From the NCBI RefSeq assembly GCF_003315595.1, contig NZ_QNQU01000028.1:1-64000 (forward strand): a stretch of DNA of 64,000 bases, read 5' to 3'. This document shows positions 63,635-64,000 of the stretch, piece by piece; position 1 is the stretch's first letter; every line of letters starts with the position of its first letter. The notes under the pieces were generated by a model that saw nothing but the letters and a program-made list of their open reading frames with translations, was not told where the DNA came from and ran no database searches. The translations under genes and the position numbers were made by a program. The stretch comes from Pedobacter miscanthi (GTDB taxonomy: Bacteria > Bacteroidota > Bacteroidia > Sphingobacteriales > Sphingobacteriaceae).

Positions 63635-64000
63635 CAAAAAAGTTGATTTAGTCCGAAGTCTGCAGTTGGAGGTTCGTAGTGAATTAACTGAATAATCAAT
63701 AAGCAATAATCAATTTTCAATGACCAATCGGGAGATGGAAAATGTAAGATGGAAAATGGAAGATGGAAAACGGATGATGGAAGAAAAACAACTTCGTTTG
63801 GCGGCTGGTGTTAAGTGTTTGAATGTGATTAGTGGCAGAAGATCTCCTGTAACAGATCCTGAAAACAAGTTCAGATAACGTTACGCGGGAATTTGATCAA
63901 TTACTTAAGCCGTTTGCATTTGGCAATTTGCTTTACAATTTAACAATGCTAGCAATACAATGAAGCAGTTTTCAATTGGAAGTTGGCAGTTACCAATGAC
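63635..64000. repeat. Gene-free end of window with short tandem repeat
   Basis: Three copies of a 14-bp unit (AGATGGAAAATGTA, AGATGGAAAATGGA, AGATGGAAAACGGA) at 63733-63774 and low-complexity A/G-rich sequence. A degenerate CCTGAAAACAAGTTCAG hairpin lies near 63857-63875. No convincing gene up to the window end. Confidence 0.6.

Overview
The window looks like chromosomal DNA of a Bacteroidota bacterium of the Sphingobacteriaceae, most likely Pedobacter or a close relative. This rests on AT-rich codon use, promoters of the TTTG / TAnnTTTG type in place of the usual -35/-10 boxes, a type IX secretion C-terminal domain, ECF sigma factors paired with membrane partners, the DUF3822-rsmD pair, and many short outer-membrane barrel proteins. 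The genus is an inference; no rRNA, tRNA, CRISPR array, phage or complete insertion sequence was seen.

Layout. 0-5 kb: an ABC ATPase and a permease fused to an M1 peptidase. 5-12 kb: a minus-strand tripartite efflux operon (TolC, RND pump, adaptor, then an AraC-type regulator as last gene) with a promoter overlapped by a perfect inverted repeat. 12-20 kb: SRPBCC protein, a lipoprotein, SGNH hydrolase, AI-2E-type membrane protein, esterase, lone response regulator and GH43. 20-25 kb: MFS transporter divergent from a 2-oxoglutarate dioxygenase/methyltransferase-like pair, then GH25. 25-33 kb: dipeptide epimerase, YhcG-type nuclease, DUF255 thioredoxin-domain protein with a SlyD-like isomerase, Uma2 nuclease, ECF sigma with a membrane-anchored partner, DUF4397 lipoprotein. 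33-50 kb: ABC-F protein, repeat proteins, secreted M57, S8 and M28 peptidases, FMN reductase, Fsr-like MFS, three outer-membrane barrels, ClpB. 50-54 kb: GH78 alpha-L-rhamnosidase followed by three extra in-frame copies of its own 3' end. 54-64 kb: pyrE, alcohol dehydrogenase, NUDIX hydrolase with a small structured RNA in front of it, a second ECF sigma pair, coaD, rsmD and DUF3822.

The gene content fits a free-living degrader of plant or microbial polymers: secreted peptidases, glycosidases (GH43, GH78, GH25) and a dipeptide epimerase, together with drug-efflux and envelope-stress functions.

Intergenic DNA is unusually rich in structure. It holds dispersed stem-loop families, a compound palindromic (REP-like) family found both at 4.6-5.0 kb and between the rhamnosidase cassettes, a probable 0.4 kb MITE inserted inside a dispersed repeat, and two large tandem arrays (4 x 112 bp and 5 x about 121 bp). 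The observations I rate highest are the rhamnosidase 3'-end cassettes, the three-hairpin RNA upstream of the NUDIX gene, the efflux-operon operator, the nested MITE, and -7 boxes lying only 4-5 nt from the start codons of pyrE, coaD and the DUF3822 gene.
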